A DNA stretch of 64,000 nucleotides, from positions 2,824,485 to 2,888,484 of the forward strand of contig NC_049981.1 of NCBI RefSeq assembly GCF_000003815.2. Direction: 5' to 3'. Below the pieces are notes generated by a model that made no database searches, had not been told where the DNA came from, and worked only from the letters and a program-made list of their open reading frames with translations. The DNA comes from Branchiostoma floridae. Lineage: Eukaryota > Chordata > Leptocardii > Amphioxiformes > Branchiostomatidae. Below are positions 22,150 to 33,632 of the stretch, in pieces; the stretch's first letter is position 1, and each line of letters opens with the position of its first letter. The translations under genes were made by a program, and so were the position numbers.

Positions 22150-22977
22150 AGACTTAGATTTAGAAAAAGCCCTAGGGCCACAGCAAGTAAATCAAATACT
22201 ATATTAGACTAATAAAAACATAACCCCACCAAAAAAAACTTTCCAAAAGTTAAACTCATTCTCTGTCGAGAACCCTTCAGTGTTCTGAGACCTTTAGTCC
22301 CTTTTCTGTGTCCCAAAGTGGAACAATAACTTAAAAAGATATGAAGATATAATTGACAGGTGGAAGCTCTTTATAAGCACTTTGAAAAGTTGATATTGGT
22401 GTTACGATGTGATACAGTTACATACCCAAACATATAGTACAATAAAGAAGGCAAACTATACGTATCTGTAAATGAATAAAACAACAAATTGAATATCATA
22501 AACAGTGCTGTGTTTGCGAAGTAAATCGGACGTATACTACAGTGTTAGACTAGCCCTTGAGGCGTCGCCAAAATACAACATTAAAAAAGATTGCACCCTT
22601 TCTAAATTCTGCCCAAAAGCTTTAGCAGCTGACGTGGCAAATGAAAAAATTAACAAATGTATATTGACATAATTTTTAATAAACTACAGCTGTAAATAAT
22701 GTGTTTGATATAAGCATTAATTTTTCAATTCCGTTTTTCTATACAATTTGTAATCCGCAACATCTTTAGTAAAGCAACAATTACAATTTTGTTTTCATCA
22801 TTGTCATTGTCATCATATTCAAATGTATACTATAAACGCAATACCAATCCTTTACAATACACTTGATTACGTCCGCTATACATAGCTACCATGTTTCTGT
22901 GAAACGTATGGGTAAGGGGTGGGGGAGCGGGGGGCTCTAACATCTAAAACAAAGATGGCGGACGTTTTGGGGCCATC
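22150..22977. other. Convergent 3' region between claudin-like gene and receptor 1
   Basis: AT-rich non-coding sequence carrying the 3' untranslated regions of both convergent genes. AATAAA-like motifs occur (for example near 22441 and 22474 on the plus strand), but I cannot assign cleavage sites. Confidence 0.5.
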
Positions 22978-25900
22978 CTATATGTCTTCAAACATCTGCT
23001 TGTACGTCCCTCTGTCCGTTCTTCTCTTCCAGAACCACGCTAGCCCGGCCACCACCAGCAGAAGAAGCAGAACGCTCAAGACTATGGTCGCCGCATTAGA
23101 TCCAGCTACAGGGATTTTGTCTGCAGATAACAAAATGGATGGATTCAATATTAACTACAAATGCAACATTAGCAAGAAATTGCAGCATATTTCCCTCCAT
23201 CTCCCTCCCTATGTCAACATCGGGGAGATGCTACCAAATCGCGTTCGTAGCAGCCCGAAATTGAGCTTTCCCAATTTGCCCCCAAGTGTATGAATCAGGT
23301 ATGGATAATCCTGTCAATCATAGATCACCATTCCGAATACGCATGCGCAGGGACAGGAATTGTTTGTAATACGTCAAAGATGAAGGGTCCCTGACTTGTA
23401 AACAGTACTCATCACACGACCATTGTCTAGATTTGCATGGCAATGTTCAGACGTGTTTTGTCTCAGGGGCCTTCACCTTTGACACATTACCCACAGTTCA
23501 TATCGCTGCGCATGCGCACTCGGAACGGTGAACAAGACTGTGGCCACAGCGCTGCAAAAATGTTACTTACTCTCGCAGAACTTGCCCTCCCACCCATCCG
23601 GGCACTTGCAGGCACCGTTGAATGTATGACAGGTGGCGTTGTTGGGACATGAGCAGTTGTACTCACACTCACCGCCATATTTGCCCTTGGGGCATCCTGA
23701 AAGAAACCGATAACAAAACTGTTCCACTACAAGACAAGAGATTATGGCTCTAACCACTAATTCGTTCACTCGTTCATCACTCCGACCCACTCACTCACTT
23801 TCTAATTCCTTAACTCCCATCTATTTCCAATTCACTAACTTACTCATTCACTCGCTCAGTCTTACTCACTTACAATACTCAGTCTCATTTTTTAATTCTT
23901 TAGCTCTCGTCTCTTTCCCACTCACACAATCACTCACTCACTCACTCACTCACTCAATCACTCACTCTCACTCACTCACTCTCGTCTCCTTCACTGACTC
24001 GCTTGGTGGCTCAGTCACTTATTCACTCACTCACTCACTCACTCACTCACTCACTCACTCACTCACTCACTCACTCACTCACTCAATCACTCACTCAATC
24101 ACTCTCACTCACTCACTCTCGTCTCCTTCACTGACTCGCTTGGTGGCTCAGTCACTTATTCACTCACTCACTCACTCACTCACTCACTCACTCACTCACT
24201 CACTCACTCACTCACTCACTCACTCACTCACTCACTCACTCACTCACTCACTCACTCACTCGAGTCGTTTTTACAAGTCTCCCATGCGGTGCCTTTGTGT
24301 ACTTGTTCTAGTCGCAAGGGCACACAAGAATAGAATTCGAATCGTGCCACACCGCGCATCTGCTTGAACATGATGGCATGTCTCTTACGTACCTATGGGG
24401 TACACAATGAGGTTAGCCCCTTGAATGCCCAGCGCAAATCCAGGAGTTTCGGACTCCACTTCGGCCTTACATGTCCAGTTCAGAACCACGGCGCCGGTCG
24501 TGTCGAAATGCGGAAACGTCATGACGATGAGGATGCGGCGGTCGGACCCCTTTCCTTCCGTGTACCACTCCTCCTTTAGCCCTGGGTACTTCTTCATATC
24601 TGCCCTTGTACTGTTCTGTATGGGAATGGTAAGAAAATAATTGCGGTTAATGCAAACATTAGAACAGGTACAAAAACAAAAGAAAAAATATCATCGCGCC
24701 CGCACCAACCGTTCAGAAGATATAACTCCGGAAAACCCCCTGCTGGGCACAAAATTCGACCTGCCGCGTCAAGTTCAAACACGACAAGGCCCAAAGTCAA
24801 TCCTAGGCAACAGGCAACAGCTCCCCACCCATGCATCAAAAATCGTCGCAATGGCTCGTATAGTTCCGGACACACAGCGCCAAAAGTGCCCCCAAAACAC
24901 AAAAATGCCACCTGCAATGTCAAGTTCAATCACCAGGAGGCTCAAAATCAAACCTGAGTGTCAGGCTACCACCCCCAACCCACATACCAAAAAACGTCGT
25001 GGTCGCGTTATCCGTTCTCGAGATACAGCGCCCTAAATCCCCAGCTTCCAAAAATTCCCACGCCCCTGAAAACCATACCTGCATACATGCAGGTAAAAAG
25101 GAAATGAAGAAATGAAGAAATGAATGAAAAATCTTTGTAGACAACCAACTGTTTTATTCAGTCAACGTTTCAGTAAGCGTCTGTCATCTTCCTTTCTGAC
25201 TGGTTCATATTGAACTGCAGCACTAGGCGTCGCTGCTGACATATGCGGTCCCAAACGTAAAATAATTACATCGATAGCTTATGCGAAATTTGTTATTCAG
25301 TGGCTTACCAACCTAATAACGTTAACGTTATTCGTGGAAACAGATATCATTAAACAAATATTTCAGATTTTAACAGTCAATTTGTGACCCTGCAGCACAA
25401 AGAAGTCTCATTGTTTTGTTTTGTTTTGCTATCTTGATCAAGTCTTCGTCGAGGAAACCAATCGCTTATCATGGCACGTGATACCCGTGCATTGATCGAA
25501 AGTACTAGAAATAAGATCATGGCTAGGTAGTGTGTCTTACAAAAATGACGTCGACATGAGGAAGCTGCGTGCCCGTGGTCTTCTGCACCGCACAGCTCCA
25601 GGAAAACTCCGGTGTGACACCCTTCGGCCATTCCTGAGTTATGTAGGCTGATTCTACCATGATGTAAACAGTTGCCTTACCTAGGTAAAAGAACAACAAA
25701 CAGTTAACACGACAGACAAGGGACAACTTAATCTACTAGTTCAGCAAAAAACTCGATACATTTTCACTTACATGTTTCAGTGTCCTACTATCTAGTCTAC
25801 TGTCCGTCAGTCTATGGCAGACTTTAACGCCAGGACAACGACAATGTAGACTAGAATGCAAAAAAAAAAATGTCCTACTATGAGATGCAGCATATTCAAC

Positions 25901-28509
25901 TTTCCTAATTGATGATGCAAATTAACTCATGATGTCCATAATTAGTATCTAATCTACTAAATTTTAGTTCAGCAAAACTGTCTCTGGTCTCGGGAAAACG
26001 CGTTCCTTGTAGGATTTTCGGTTACATAATTCAAAATATATTTCGCATAACGGAAACATTTGAACCATCTCATATTTACTACGTTTACAAAAAGCACAAA
26101 AACATTGTCGCATAATCTTACATTCTGTACCTTTAAAGTAAGGGTAAAAAAATCATATGATGTAAGATACTATCAAAATATTCCAGAGGTAACCGAAACT
26201 TTAAGACACTCACATGTGTCGTTCAGCATGACTTTGGAATACTTGAGGGTGTCGTGGTCTGGTCTTCCAGTGAAGTTTTTTCCTTCTGGGTTTAACAGAG
26301 GACTCTGGAAACCCACGACTATCGGCCATTTCTGCACAGGACAAGTTTGCTTATTAGATAAAATGATCAAGTCATAAGCCTGTATGATAACCTTCATATG
26401 TATTTCATTGACACAACGCAAGTGCAGGAACTTTTCCAAGATCTTGTACAAACCTTGATGCACAAAGTTAGAAACAACTAGTGGTCCCCGACTTTGCCAA
26501 ATTGTTTATTGTTATGATCTGTACACTTTGTAACTCCAAAGATATTGAAAATGAAGTTCATTTTGTATTGGAGTGTGAGTTATATAGTGATATACGTAAT
26601 TCTTTTATCAATGCCCTGAATTTTGATACACAAGCTAAACAGTTAGTAAAAGATGAGCTTTTTGTATACATAATGAAATCATCTGACAACATTGTACTGC
26701 AAAAACTCTGTGAATTCATATACACTTGTTTCAAGAAGAGAAAAGAGACATGTAAATTGTAGAATAGTATAGCATTATATATCTGACTATTTTGTAAACG
26801 ATAGATGTACTTGTAGTGTAGCATAGCCTTAGTTGTTCTGTCTCTCCCACCGACACTGTAAAGATTCTTTACAGAAACGTTTTATGTAACTACTGCATTT
26901 AGCCCATATGGGCAAGGACATGCAAATAAAGATCATTGTCATTGTCATTGTCATTGCTATGATTGTATACAAATTATGTTAACCTTTTCGACTGATGTAT
27001 TATGAAATGTTTCTCAGTGGGTCATTAGCATAAATCGTCACTTGATCATCACCAAAATAACACAATATGTTATTCAATCATTATGTTGCTTAAGTGGTAA
27101 AAGTCTTATGTTAACAAAAAAAAGTTATTGTAGCATTCATAAATTATGTAACAAAGACCATGATTTGCATGATTCATGTCTTACAATATTCACCTTATGT
27201 TGTTATAAATTGTCACATGTTTGAGATTACTATCATGAAATGCAGCAAAGTCTTTCATTATCAATGATGCAAATTAGCTCCTGGTGTGCATAATTAGTAT
27301 CTAATCATATCACGAATCACCAACGCTAGCTACATACTAAAATCAAGACAAAAGAGTAGACATCTAACTTTATTATCAGAGCTTACTTACGTTATCATCC
27401 TGTACCCTGTTGTTCGGCATGCTACATCTAGCGTCAAACTGTATTGGAGAAAATGGGAATTTAGAATGCATTGATTATTAATTAAGACAAGATTGCTCAT
27501 AACATTATCTAAAGGCGAGCAAGGCGATCTCTTTATTCAGATACTGTTTTCTGAATTCAAACCATTATTTGCATAATATAACTTGATATACGTTTTGGAG
27601 TAGATAGCTGTTGAATTTTACAGCAGCAATATTCTGATAAACACCATTGTGCATTACTCAAAATACTTGTATTACTGAGCAAAATCTTCAGCATTCATCT
27701 AATTGAAATCCAAACTAAGACTGTCTGTAATATCATGATATTAAGCAAACTTGCAGAAATGAAAGGTAAATATCAAAGAAAGTTTTATAATTGATATATA
27801 TAATAGAAATACCTCTTTTGCCATTCCTCCTTCCGCTCCTGTAAATGAAATGACACAACAGACTGGGTGAGCACACATTATTATTCAACAGTATGTGAGA
27901 CTTTAAGATTTTAAACGTAAAAGACATTTGTAGTCCCCTGTAATTCCAAAAGAGTTGCTAGGGGGCTTAAACCTACACCACTCCCTCATTCTCCTATGAG
28001 CTATAAAAAACAACAACCAAACATTACATCATTATGGCCATGGCATGTCCAGAACATGAGATGTCAAAAACGGAAGTTCTCCTTTGGTACCAAGGAGTGA
28101 TCATGAATTTAATCATTTCTCACCTTGCCAACATATATGTACCAAATATCGAAAAATTGATCCACGACTCATCAAGTTAACATGCTGTTCTCAGACAAAC
28201 ACTCAAACACAATCATGCACAAACACACAGAGCTTTCCAAACATAACCTTCTTGCCGAAGGTACAGTAAACCATGTAAACATCCCTGTTTTAATTTAACG
28301 ATACCCTTAGCTTAGCAATAAAACTACGAGCAACACACGTCTAAGCACAACACTCTACGTTAAACCCTACTTCCATTTCGCCGTACTACGACAACGTTTC
28401 AGGGAAGGGGAAACTAAGGGGGAAAACAATTGCACTTACCTGTTCCCTCCACTGAAAACAACACAGCGGTCAGGAGCGCCAAAATTAGTACACATGTCTT
28501 GTCTCTCAT
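22978..28509 (-). CDS. Receptor 1: Ig-like/EGF single-pass membrane protein
   Basis: Eight exons in transcription order: 28509-28440, 27838-27813, 27438-27391, 26331-26214, 25680-25541, 24615-24393, 23696-23571, 23120-22978. Borders are GT/AG, phases agree, total 297 residues. Exon 1 is a signal peptide (MRDKTCVLILALLTAVLF). Exons 5-6 hold an Ig-like domain split by a phase 0 intron (SWSC to LNWTC). Exon 7 is one EGF (residues ~209-250; six Cys, NGACKCPDGW). Exon 8 has a transmembrane helix (~259-281) and a 16-residue tail ending MFEDI. It is the shortest of three tandem paralogues. The exons that encode the cadherin repeat in receptor 3 are absent; only a 48-bp exon (FDARCSMPNN) matches the end of that repeat. 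Expected on the cell surface; ligand unknown. The intron at 23697-24392 is filled with CACT repeats. Confidence 0.86.
23745..24268. repeat. (CACT)n tetranucleotide tract with duplicated block
   Basis: Long runs of CACT within an intron of receptor 1. A ~120-bp composite block (TCTCGTCTCCTTCACTGACT ... TCAGTCACTTATT) occurs twice, near 23970 and 24117, showing block duplication inside the tract. Confidence 0.92.
25100..25215. repeat. Dispersed repeat, TTTTATTCA...CGTTTCAGT type
   Basis: Read on the minus strand: GAAGATGACAGACGCTTACT then GAAACGTTGACTGAATAAAA. A related copy is at 48690-48860 and a looser one at 39685-39745 (GAAGATGCCTGAGAGACATC, GAAACGTC). GAAGATG...GAAACGT signatures are common at the ends of Penelope-like and some LINE elements; the assignment is inference. 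Confidence 0.5.
26481..26957 (+). mobile_element. 3' end of a non-LTR retrotransposon (LINE) with hexamer tail
   Basis: A ~90-codon frame (26481-26762) has the C-x2-C...H-x4-C arrangement (CTLCNSKD, NEVHFVLEC) and the YSDIR motif seen at the C-terminus of LINE ORF2 proteins. It is followed by ~180 bp of 3' UTR ending in AATAAAGATC and a (ATTGTC)n tail at 26933-26956, typical of a LINE 3' end. It is 5'-truncated and lies in an intron of receptor 1, in the opposite orientation to the gene. Confidence 0.72.
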
Positions 28510-31446
28510 TGTTCGCCGAAACATATCTTAATCTGTTTAAAAATAGAGAAACTGACGAATTTCCAACCGCACACTGTCCCGAAGACTTGAACTGAGAGTG
28601 AGGAAATAACGTTTTGAGACGTATTTGGATGATGACAGGAGGGGGAAACCCAGTTTTTCTTAAGGAAGTGAAATGGGAACTGGGTGGGTGTTCCCCATTC
28701 TGTAAGTATAGGCCTGTCACAAGTTGACATGCAAGGCGACATTAGGCCAAAGCAAGTAGATTGTATGGATGCAGACAAAAATAATGAGTCAGGGCGAAAA
28801 AAATAGGGCTAGATTTTCAAAATAGACACCAAGTATTTGTAGCAAGAATTTAAGCGATGAAATATGCCGGGTAGCACAGCCAACAAGGCGTTCATTCCTG
28901 TATTCAAGAAGTGTACTAAATATAAATTTAGTAAAAGTGACACTGATGTGGTAGACTGGTACCACTTGTCAAGTTGGCAACTGCACTCATATGGCTTCCA
29001 TACTTATGATATTGGTGGCCACGGTGTGGTAGACTCATCCAACGAGTATCACTTCTACGTGTACAGTCATGGCTTCCTTCTACAAAACAATTACAAGGCT
29101 ACAACACAACACAACACAACACAACATTTGCCAAATTTGGTCTATCTGACCATCCACGAAGAAGAACTGAAATTCTTGCTTTTTTCCCTCTGAAATCAGG
29201 CAAAAAGTAACTCGTGCTGATGTTATCCATAAAATCTACTAGTTAAGGCCTTGTTAACATTTTGATGCGATCTAATGAAGTGACATGTTATGGAGCAGTG
29301 ACCCATACTACAGTCACTCAGCTCAGTCTTATCACAACAAAATTCAAACAGCCTATTCAGAACCATTTGTATGAGTTTCTCTCCATATGTAGCTTTCTGA
29401 CACCAGGTTAAAGGTTATTGATTGATTGCTTGAATCCGACATATTGTTATCCACAGAAAACTTCCCTTTTACCTGGAAAGTCCCATGACGTTTCGGTATG
29501 CTATTATTTCAGCATCACGATTTGACACACATAACGTCGAAAATTCCCCTACAAAATCCCCTATAAAGGTTTCAGTTTCAAACATAACGATGTTCTGTTA
29601 ATTACAGAAACGTCCCATAGTGCCGTGTTTGAGGGGATGTGTTCCTTGTTGTATGGTAAACATGACCCCGTGACCTTGTTACACTTTCCTTTCAGGGGCA
29701 TTTTCATTAGTTACTCGTGACAGGGGCAAACGTTGTTTAGTATACTAGTTGTCAGTGTCCGACGCAAATTGCATTCCACATTTAATATTACCCCCCCCCC
29801 CCCGCCCCTTTGTCCGACTACAGATTTCATTTGACCCCCTCTTTGTGAAATCCAAACCCATTTTTCAGTTGACTCCCATGACACTTTTCTTACAGCCCTG
29901 GGCTATTTCATTTAGTTACTCGTAACAGGGGCAAACGTTATACTAGTTGTCAGTGTCCAACGCAAATTGCGATCCACAGTTTACCTGACACCCCTTTTAT
30001 AAAGTCCAACTACAGATTTTATTTTGCCCCCTCTTTGTGAAATCCTATCCTGGGGGCCATCCGGGGTCGGGCAGCTAGGACTCGCTAGCTAACTCGCTAG
30101 CTACCCGGTCCTGTGCTCCCAGGGTAGTGAAATCCCGGCCAGGTTGGGTTGCCCCATTTGTGTAAAATTAGTATCCGTTTTCCAATATGTTTTTTGAAAT
30201 GTCAATTTACAGCACATATTTGATTATTTTACAGCCGGATGTCATCCATATAACGAATCTACATGGCCTACTACTTAAAACACTGGGTGTCATTGTTGAT
30301 ATTGACATCCGAAACCGTGCGTGGTAGTACTGTGTGTAGTCAGATTGCGTGCGACAATACATAAAGGGGAAGTCTTCCTCGTCGGAAGGTTTTCACGCAT
30401 GAACTGAAACACGTCACCTGAGTCTACCAACCACGCACTGAAAAGGGGAAGAAATTTTCTATTGGTGATGTCATTGATCCACGTTTATGTCACTTCTTGC
30501 CGATCACAAAAGCTACCGACCAAACGTCATGACCATATCTAAGTTCCTCAAACACAGACGCACACAGAGACTGAGACACCCACAAGACACTCAAATGCAC
30601 ACAGAGGCACACTCGGACACACACGGACACACACACACAAAGACACACACACGGAAATAATACCTACACACACAGACACAAAGACACATACAGACACAAT
30701 TACACACACACAGACAGACAGATAGAGAAACACACACACGAACGCTGACAAAAAACAAACTTGATAATAATCTTAAACTAGGTGCAGTGAAATTCTTTTG
30801 TCATACTGTCAAACCGGTGTGGCGTATAGGATAATAGCGAATAAAAGTGAAGGGGTGGACCATTTGACAAATGAACTGGTTAGACGATAGATTGTGGAGC
30901 ATTCATTCTATGTGTGGACAAGAGCAACTCAGACTTTTTGACCTGGCGCTCCTCACGATCTGCAAATGTACCTTCGTCGTTCTTTAATAGCATAACGAAT
31001 CATGTGTATAACGTCAGTAACTTCGATGGTCCTATGGCTATGCAGTAAAACCAAGGTTATTACAGGGTAATCTCAAAGTTATTTTCTTAGTGTGTCTGTG
31101 GATGTTTCTTTCTTTTTATGTCTACAGCCTTCGCAGTTAGATTTATTGGTGTGAAGTGTAGAAAATTAGATTAATATTCTATTCATATAACGATGTCACA
31201 GCTTCTCGAGTTGAGTTCTCTTTTCTTTATAGATCTGTATAGATTTTTTTAAAGATCATGAAAAGGGAAGTTGTTGGTAATAAGCCAAGCCTCGGGCAAG
31301 TGAATCATGGAAACGTAATAGGTAATTTTGGTTGCGAAACTATGACGTGATACGCTAGTTTCCACTTCAATTCTACTTCTACATTTACAGACTGATCAGT
31401 AGACTCTAAAATACAAGCATTCTATATAACTCCGAGTTTACACTAG
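28510..31446. other. Intergenic between receptor 1 start and second claudin-like gene
   Basis: Divergent 5' region for receptor 1 (minus) and the second claudin-like gene (plus). No coding exon recognised. A frame at 28864-29193 has no domain features. Contains a diverged direct duplication (about 29695-29860 and 29910-30055; GACAGGGGCAAACGTT / AACAGGGGCAAACGTT) with a poly-C run near 29791. A CA/CACACAGACA-rich tract lies at about 30556-30735. Confidence 0.6.
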
Positions 31447-32785
31447 ATGAAGAATAATAATATGGCTGAAGATAAAGTAAATATTCCGCAAGTGATCGCC
31501 GAAGTCTCTGCGTCCGTCGGCCTGGTCCTGCTAGTTGTTGGCTTGGCGACACCAGGATGGACGGCTGAGGGTGGGCTACCGAGAGGTCAGTATTCTGCAA
31601 GTTATTCAGTTTTTGTTTGTATTGCATACCCGGTAACGACATTGACACAGTGTCGATTATCTTAAATATGTATATCACGTGTTTCTCACTTTATCAGTTG
31701 GGCCAGCTGCTATCCAGGCGACCCGAGGTTTCATTGTGTTCGGGACGCTGAATCTGGTGTTTGGAATTCTCTTTGCTGTTACCCAAACTGTGAAGAAACC
31801 TATCATCAGCTTCGTCACACCAGTAAAATGTGCATTGTTGATGATAGCGGGAGGTAAGAACATAGGTACACTACTAGCATATTTTTCTTATTTAACTCAA
31901 AATTCTTGCTTGACAAATTTTCTTAAGTCAAAACTTTCAAGAATGATAAAGAAAAAACAAATTAAGGTTCATTCTATGGAAATTCTTACAATAAAGAACA
32001 AGTAATTTTCTTCAAAGGGTTTTTTGAAATGAAGGTATAAATTTATTGTTGTCTTGTTTATTTTTCTTGCGATGTTTAAGACAAAATAATTTCAAGAAGG
32101 ATAATCTTGCTTCAAGAAAAATGTTTTAAGAGAACAATTCGTGAACAAAATGTTTCTATGGACACAGAAATTGTATTGTTTTTGTCTACAACATACAGAT
32201 TATGGTATACAGAACAACAATTATCATAGATTCTTCATTTTGGTTCTTTTACATCTTTTCCTTTGAATTTGGCATTCCATTCATAGTTATCCGTTTTCCG
32301 ATATATCATTTCCAATCCACTGCACATATTCGCTCCTTTTAGCAGCTTTTTACGATTTACAGTATAGACGAAAACTTTTGGTTTGGGAATGGACGAAAAT
32401 TGATGCGGACGTAGACGTCTTGTTAAAGTTCACTTGAGTGCAGTGACACATAATTTGTCCTTTTCTGTCCGAGACTTTAGCATAACTTTACTAGTAGATA
32501 CAGTTGTCGAAATATAGAAACCATTTTACTTCTTGTGTGTGGGGGATGGGGAACCTTATTTACATTATTTTTTTCGTATCCCAAGGTATTCTGGGTGACG
32601 TGGGGGCCGCCATATTTACCGGGTACCAGCTGACCACCTTTCCCGGCATGCCGTTCGGCTACTCCTTCTACCTGACATGGGTACAGACCCTGTTCTCTGT
32701 GGGCGGGGGTGTCATTATGTTGTGGGAGCAACGAAGAGTCACCGAAGAAGACCTTGCTACTGTACGTGCCCTCAACGGACGCTAA
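31447..32785 (+). CDS. Second claudin/PMP22-like protein with reduced first loop
   Basis: Exons 31447-31585, 31698-31853 and 32586-32785, joined in phase 1 at both introns exactly as in the gene at 19483, give 164 residues. TM1 is about 16-35 and ends at Trp38 (ATPGWTAEGG). TM2 is about 54-76, TM3 about 85-107 and TM4 about 127-150 (FGYSFYLTWV in the same place as FGYSVFLTWA of the paralogue), with a short tail. The GLW-C-C part of the first extracellular loop is absent in this model because exon 1 ends ~72 bases earlier than in the paralogue. In the sequence after the donor the frame stays open for 27 more codons and contains SVFVC...LTQC before a TAA, which could be a decayed remnant or chance. 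Two ATGs (31447, 31462) are possible starts. Function as a junction protein is less sure than for the paralogue. Confidence 0.75.
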
Positions 32786-33632
32786 CAACTGATGGGGAAA
32801 ACTACTTTTCCTTAATTCGTAACTGCGACAAGTGTTAATATCAATGAGCCTAGACTAACACGCATGCGTAGTAGAAAACTTGAGGAGAACCTGAAGAGAG
32901 AACCTCCATGATGCACAGAGGCTTCAGTGAATGATAGGATAAACCAACTGTAGAACCTTACCACGCCTGAGATGTCATTGCAGATGACTTGAGCAGATAG
33001 ATCTAAATACAGAGACCATCGAGGCAGCGAGCTCGAGTTACAAGCTTAATTTCTTTGTAATAGCCAGTGCGTGCTGAATTGCAAACCCAAGGAAAAAAAC
33101 AACTTAATAGTTAGCATAATATAGACATACCGATTAGGCGATCGTATCTAGTGAATGTAATACGAAGCAAGTTTAATGATATGAAAAAAAAAACTAGCAC
33201 TACATCTAAGGATAATCACTATATGACATAATGTCTATGATAATAAAAGGAAATTTACGTAAATTCTATGATCATTTTTATAGCATTATTATAATCCCCT
33301 ACATCACTAATTACCATATCCGCACATCTACATTCCAAGCCATAAAAACGTATAACAAGGACAAGTCTACCACACTACTATTACTTTCTGAACTTCTTGA
33401 ATACAGTAATAAAAGTCTGTCTACTTTTTTTATGACGATACATACATAGGTTATTACGTTATGTTGACCACAAATATCCAGAAACAAACACACACACACA
33501 CGCGCGCGCACACCCACAGACCACCACACACAGACACACGTACACATCCAAAACAATATCTCATTTTTTCATGGAGATAACTATGACGTGTTGCACCATG
33601 GACGTTACTAATTTTAAGTATAACGTCCTTGG
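32786..33632. other. Convergent 3' region between second claudin-like gene and receptor 2
   Basis: Non-coding, AT-rich, with a (CA)n/(CG)n tract at about 33488-33545. It should contain both 3' untranslated regions; no exon seen. Confidence 0.5.

Noticed and set aside
23744-24367. 207-codon Ser/Thr/His/Leu-rich frame
   Set aside because: Product of the CACT tetranucleotide tract within an intron.
28864-29193. 109-codon plus-strand frame with His/Tyr-rich sequence
   Set aside because: No splice signals, no domain, and an ACAAC repeat at its end; probably chance.
30548-30751. Cys/Val-rich minus-strand frame
   Set aside because: Translation of a CACACAGACA-type low-complexity tract.
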